DNA from: Bacillota bacterium
GTDB lineage: Bacteria; Bacillota; Bacilli; Paenibacillales; NBRC-103111
DNA: 64,000 nt
Assembly (NCBI GenBank): GCA_023386955.1
Contig: JAEWIS010000007.1
Coordinates: 22,551 to 86,550 of the forward strand
Direction of reading: 5' to 3'
Within the stretch, counting starts at the first letter, position 1; every line of letters begins with the position of its first letter. Shown here piece after piece: positions 61,329 through 64,000 of the stretch. The position numbers and the translations under genes were made by a program. The notes under the pieces are model-generated. The model worked only from the letters and a program-made list of their open reading frames with translations. It ran no database searches and was not told the DNA's origin.

Positions 61329-61369
61329 CTTCGAACGAAGGCTGGACTAACCCCGGCCTTCGTTTGAAG
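61329..61369 (+). other. Intercistronic stem-loop
   Basis: CTTCGAACGAAGGC (61329-61342) pairs with GCCTTCGTTTGAAG (61356-61369) over 14 bp with one G-U pair. It lacks a U-tract. Such stems between a binding-protein gene and permease genes commonly protect the upstream mRNA and reduce downstream expression. Confidence 0.75.
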
Positions 61370-61412
61370 GGTTGATTTATACTTTGATTATTTAGGAGAA
61401 GGAGATACTGCT

Positions 61413-62366
61413 ATGAACAATACGGCTGCTGAAGCGGGGCTGGTGAAATACAAAGAATCCAGCGGTAGAAAGTGGAAAAGAATCGTCCGTAACCGGTATA
61501 TCTATTTAATGATTCTTCCTGGAGTTCTTTACTTTCTGATTTTTAAATACATTCCCATGTTCGGTCTGGTCATTTCCTTCCAGGACTATCTGCCGTACAA
61601 AGGAATCATGGGCAGCGACTGGGTTGGCCTGAAGCACTTTTCGCGACTGTTCAGTGAACCGGAATTTTGGAATATATTTAAAAATACGATAGTGGTATTT
61701 GTCGTTAACGTAACCTTCTATTTCCCGATACCGATTATTTTATCCTTGATGCTGAATGAAGTTGGCAATGCCTTCTTCAAACGTTTTGTTCAAACTCTGG
61801 TTTATATTCCCCACTTCTTGTCCTGGGTTATCATCGTATCGATTTCCTTCGTTATGTTCACCATGGACGGAGGTATTATTAATGAAATGCTCACCTATTT
61901 CGGATTTCAGCCCGTCAACTTCCTGATGAGCTCCGGCTGGTTCTATCCCATGTATGTCCTCCAGGTTATCTGGAGAGAAGCAGGCTGGGGAACCATCGTA
62001 TACTTAGCCGCTATGGCTGCAGTAGACCCCGGACTGTATGAAGCCGCCCGGATGGACGGCGCAACACGGATTCGCCAAATTTGGCATATTACGCTTCCCG
62101 GCATTCGCACCGTAATTGTGGTTATGCTGATCCTGAAGGTCGGCAGCGTGCTGGATACAAGCTTCGAACATATCTTCCTCTTGCTGAACTCCATGAACAA
62201 GGACGTAGCGGAAATTTTGGACACTTACGTGTACACGGCAGGCTTAAAGCAAGGACAGTACAGCTTCAGTACCGCCGTTGGTTTGTTCAAATCCGTCGTC
62301 AGCTTCATTCTGGTTATGGGTTCTAACTGGTTGGCGAAAAAAGCTGGCGAAGAGGGCGTATACTAA
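61413..62366 (+). CDS. ABC importer permease, LplB type
   Basis: The 317-residue protein has six predicted helices. The binding-protein-dependent transport signature EAARMDGATRIRQIWHITLPGI (about 210-235) contacts the ATPase. The N-terminus (NRYIYLMILPGVLYFLIFKYIPMFGLVISFQDY) is typical of LplB/YtpP-like permeases for complex sugars or aldouronates. GGAGAAGGAG lies upstream of the ATG. It pairs with the next gene as the membrane channel. Confidence 0.95.
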   Translation: MNNTAAEAGLVKYKESSGRKWKRIVRNRYIYLMILPGVLYFLIFKYIPMFGLVISFQDYLPYKGIMGSDWVGLKHFSRLFSEPEFWNIFKNTIVVFVVNVTFYFPIPIILSLMLNEVGNAFFKRFVQTLVYIPHFLSWVIIVSISFVMFTMDGGIINEMLTYFGFQPVNFLMSSGWFYPMYVLQVIWREAGWGTIVYLAAMAAVDPGLYEAARMDGATRIRQIWHITLPGIRTVIVVMLILKVGSVLDTSFEHIFLLLNSMNKDVAEILDTYVYTAGLKQGQYSFSTAVGLFKSVVSFILVMGSNWLAKKAGEEGVY

Positions 62367-62436
62367 AGGCTCTTCGCAAGAAAGCCAACTTCGTAAGCAA
62401 ACGTAAAGGTCGTTCTTACTTTAAGGAGGAAGCAGG

Positions 62437-63309
62437 ATGATTCAAGATAAAACACTGGGCAATCGAATATTCGACGCCATTAACTATTTGCTCCTAACCA
62501 TAGTCGGACTGGTAACCGTACTGCCCCTTGTGCACGTACTGGCCGGTTCAGTTACCACCGTTGAGGAAATGGCCCGCAAGCCGTTCGTATTGATTCCCAC
62601 TGAGTTCACATTGAACGCGTACAAATATATTTTGTCTACACCGACTATTTTTAAAGCCTTGGGCGTTTCCATCTTTGTAACGGCCATCGGAACCCTGATC
62701 AGTATGTTTATTACGTCCCTGATGGCATACGGGCTGACCCGCCGCGATCTGGACGGCCGTAAATTCTTCAACCTGATGGTCGTTTTCACCATGTTGTTCC
62801 ATGGCGGTTTGATCCCGTCCTTCTTGGTTGTAAAGCAAGTAGGTCTGATTGACAGCTTGTTCGCCATGATTATCCCTTCCGCTGTCAGCGCATTTAACCT
62901 GATCATTCTGCGGAGCTTCTTCCAAGGCCTTCCCGAAGGTCTGGAGGAATCAGCGAAGCTGGACGGCTGCGGAGACTTCGGCATTCTGTTCAAGATTGTA
63001 TTGCCCTTGTCCCTGCCTTCCATCGCCACCATCTCCCTGTTCTACGCTGTAACCTACTGGAACTCCTACTTCAGCGCCATTATGTACATCAACAATGCGG
63101 ACAAATGGCCGGTGCAGGTATTGCTGCGTCAGATCGTTATCGCGGCGAGTGGTATGGCTGCCGATACGGACAACGAGTTCATTAAGCCGCCGGAACAAAC
63201 CATCAAGATGGCTGTTATCGTTGTATCCACTCTTCCGATCCTGATGGTTTACCCGTTCATCCAAAAGTACTTCGCCAAGGGCGCATTGGTTGGTTCCGTA
63301 AAGGGCTGA
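62437..63309 (+). CDS. ABC importer permease, YtcP/LplC type
   Basis: The 290-residue protein has six helices and the MalG-like signature EESAKLDGCGDFGILFKIVLPLS (about 168-190). The opening NRIFDAINYLLLTIVGLVTVLPLVHVLAGS is typical of YtcP/LplC permeases. AGGAGG lies 7 bases before the ATG. It is the last gene of the importer operon; a perfect terminator follows about 50 bp later. No ATP-binding subunit is in the window. Confidence 0.95.
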   Translation: MIQDKTLGNRIFDAINYLLLTIVGLVTVLPLVHVLAGSVTTVEEMARKPFVLIPTEFTLNAYKYILSTPTIFKALGVSIFVTAIGTLISMFITSLMAYGLTRRDLDGRKFFNLMVVFTMLFHGGLIPSFLVVKQVGLIDSLFAMIIPSAVSAFNLIILRSFFQGLPEGLEESAKLDGCGDFGILFKIVLPLSLPSIATISLFYAVTYWNSYFSAIMYINNADKWPVQVLLRQIVIAASGMAADTDNEFIKPPEQTIKMAVIVVSTLPILMVYPFIQKYFAKGALVGSVKG

Positions 63310-63360
63310 TCCATAATTTCCCTCATGGCAAGGTGCCAGCTAAATGTTAGCTAAAATACA

Positions 63361-63395
63361 AGAGCAGGTTATCGCGAAGATAACCTGCTCTTTTT
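63361..63395 (+). terminator. Perfect Rho-independent terminator of importer operon
   Basis: AGAGCAGGTTATC (63361-63373) and GATAACCTGCTCT (63379-63391) form a perfect 13-bp stem with a GCGAA loop, followed by TTTT. Confidence 0.95.
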
Positions 63396-63452
63396 ATGCA
63401 GATATGGCTGCACCCAACCTGCATCTGGGGGCATTTCTTCTGCCCGCTTGGT

Positions 63453-63637
63453 CTAACGGCGGTGGGAGACCTTATTTCAACAAAAATCCCCCATCCAAAA
63501 ATCTAACGGTGGCCAGAGCCTCTATTGGGGCAAATCCCCCCGCAGCAAGCTCTTTTTTAGCACAATAACGTCTTCTGCTTCCGTTAAATTTGCCAGCCCT
63601 CCATTTTGAGCCAAATAGCGTCTCTCACCGCCGTTAG
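63453..63637. repeat. CTAACGGCGG-type inverted intergenic repeats
   Basis: CTAACGGCGGTGGGAGACC (63453) and its inverted partner (63613-63637, ending CTCACCGCCGTTAG) enclose further copies: CTAACGGTGGCCAGAGCC at about 63512 and an inverted CTGCTTCCGTTAAAT at about 63576. The TAACGG core is shared with the repeats at 19.9, 26.9 and 42.1 kb. No gene is supported between 63310 and 63875. Confidence 0.65.
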
Positions 63638-63667
63638 AAACACAACCATCCGCTACTCTGAAATAAC

Positions 63668-63778
63668 ATGGTTCTAGCCGGCAGGCCAGATAGGTTATGG
63701 AGCCCCGAAACCGGCAGAGCCGGTTTGAGGAACTTTTTCGACATTTCTTCGGTGGTCATCAGTGCGGCGAGAACCATA
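63668..63778. other. Structured non-coding segment (possible RNA)
   Basis: ATGGTTCT (from about 63669) and AGAACCAT (about 63770-63777) are inverted and enclose a perfect hairpin AAACCGGC-AGA-GCCGGTTT (63709-63727), GC-rich arms and an unpaired GAACTTTTTCG stretch. It could fold as one closed multi-stem RNA of about 110 nt. I recognise no known riboswitch or small RNA, and no promoter is clear. Confidence 0.35.
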
Positions 63779-63814
63779 GCATGAGTGGCTATGTGGAGAG
63801 AATAGTTACCCTGG

Positions 63815-63859
63815 GAAAAATAAAAAACGGACAGCAGAGAATTTCTCTGCCATCCGTTT
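63815..63859 (-). terminator. Terminator of the tRNA transcript
   Basis: Reading leftward, AACGGATGGCAGAGAA and TTCTCTGCTGTCCGTT form a near-perfect 16-bp stem followed by TTTTATTTTT, 17 bp past the tRNA-Arg 3' end. Confidence 0.92.
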
Positions 63860-63875
63860 CCTGAAATCTAACCAA

Positions 63876-63949
63876 CGCACCCTGAGAGATTCGAACTCCC
63901 GGCCTTTTGATTCGTAGTCAAACGCTCTATCCAGCTGAGCTAAGGGTGC
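63876..63949 (-). tRNA. tRNA-Arg (anticodon ACG)
   Basis: Read leftward, the acceptor GCACCCT/AGGGTGC, D arm GCTCAGCTGGATAGAGC, anticodon arm TTTGA-CTACGAA-TCAAA with anticodon ACG, and T arm GGGAG-TTCGAAT-CTCTC form a full 74-nt cloverleaf. CCA is not encoded. The A34 is the inosine-modified form that reads CGN codons. Confidence 0.96.
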
Positions 63950-63952
63950 ATA

Positions 63953-64000
63953 TGGAGCGGACGAAGGGATTCGAACCCTCGACCCTCGCCTTGGCAAGGC
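63953..64000 (-). tRNA. tRNA-Gly (anticodon GCC), 5' part outside window
   Basis: Read leftward, the visible 3' part has the anticodon loop CTTGCCAAG (anticodon GCC), a variable loop, the T arm GAGGG-TTCGAAT-CCCTT and an acceptor strand ending in an encoded CCA. The 5' acceptor and D arm lie beyond the window edge. It precedes tRNA-Arg by 3 bp in a shared transcript. Confidence 0.92.

Overview
The window looks like a chromosomal segment of a Paenibacillus-type endospore-former (Bacillota, Paenibacillaceae). The evidence is moderate GC content, strong GGAGG-type ribosome binding sites, frequent GTG/TTG starts, LplB/YtcP-type sugar permeases next to a membrane-anchored AraC regulator, LysM-3D secreted proteins and SH3b exported proteins. 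I see no prophage, CRISPR array or intact insertion sequence. Mobile DNA is limited to a 165-bp MITE-like element and several families of short intergenic palindromic repeats.

Layout. (1) 1-6.7 kb: a secreted SH3b protein behind a clear c-di-GMP-I riboswitch, an AraC regulator, a conserved hypothetical protein, and an MCP-CheW-CheA chemosensory trio. (2) 7-20 kb: housekeeping and accessory genes (PHP phosphatase, esterase, hemolysin III, alpha/beta hydrolase, MMPL exporter with divergent TetR, LysM-3D protein, EEP nuclease-like protein, RidA, WYL regulator, metallophosphoesterase, lactonase-family beta-propeller), followed by repeat-rich non-coding DNA. (3) 20.2-41.5 kb, all leftward: a Wzx/Wzy-type exopolysaccharide operon of about 19 genes. 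It encodes a Wzz-like co-polymerase and BY-kinase, GalU, a polyprenyl-phosphate glycosyltransferase, UDP-glucose dehydrogenase, glycosyltransferases, polymerase, flippase, two acyltransferases and ManC. A probable EAR (eps-associated) antitermination RNA lies between the kinase and galU. (4) 42.4-47.1 kb, leftward: five translationally coupled genes (nucleotidyltransferase, HPr-kinase-like, PqqD/RRE-like, S26B-like Ser/His peptidase, ABC exporter). This resembles the tailoring half of a paeninodin-type lasso-peptide cluster, but no lasso cyclase and no B2 protease is present. (5) 47.2-50.9 kb: a secreted clan-A glycosidase with a PA14-like domain, a small XRE repressor, and a previously hidden 53-residue gene whose product looks like a RiPP precursor (YxxP leader, Pro-rich core with two Cys). 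(6) 51-64 kb: Nudix hydrolase, NAD-salvage pncA-pncB, a small orphan gene, an unknown enzyme, a Cache-AraC sensor-regulator, an oligosaccharide ABC importer with two paralogous binding proteins, and a tRNA-Arg/tRNA-Gly pair.

The main result is a regulatory motif, GATACA-N3-TGTATC. It occurs at two tandem promoters of the exopolysaccharide operon (exactly filling the 17-bp spacer between -35 and -10). It sits immediately downstream of the -10 of both the peptide-maturation operon and the orphan precursor gene, and lies in the glycosidase/XRE intergenic region. This ties the precursor to its maturation genes 3.6 kb away and to exopolysaccharide synthesis. The small XRE protein encoded in the middle is the natural candidate for the repressor. 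I propose one regulon that couples matrix exopolysaccharide, a matrix-acting glycosidase and a ribosomally made, probably phosphorylated and exported peptide of an undescribed class.
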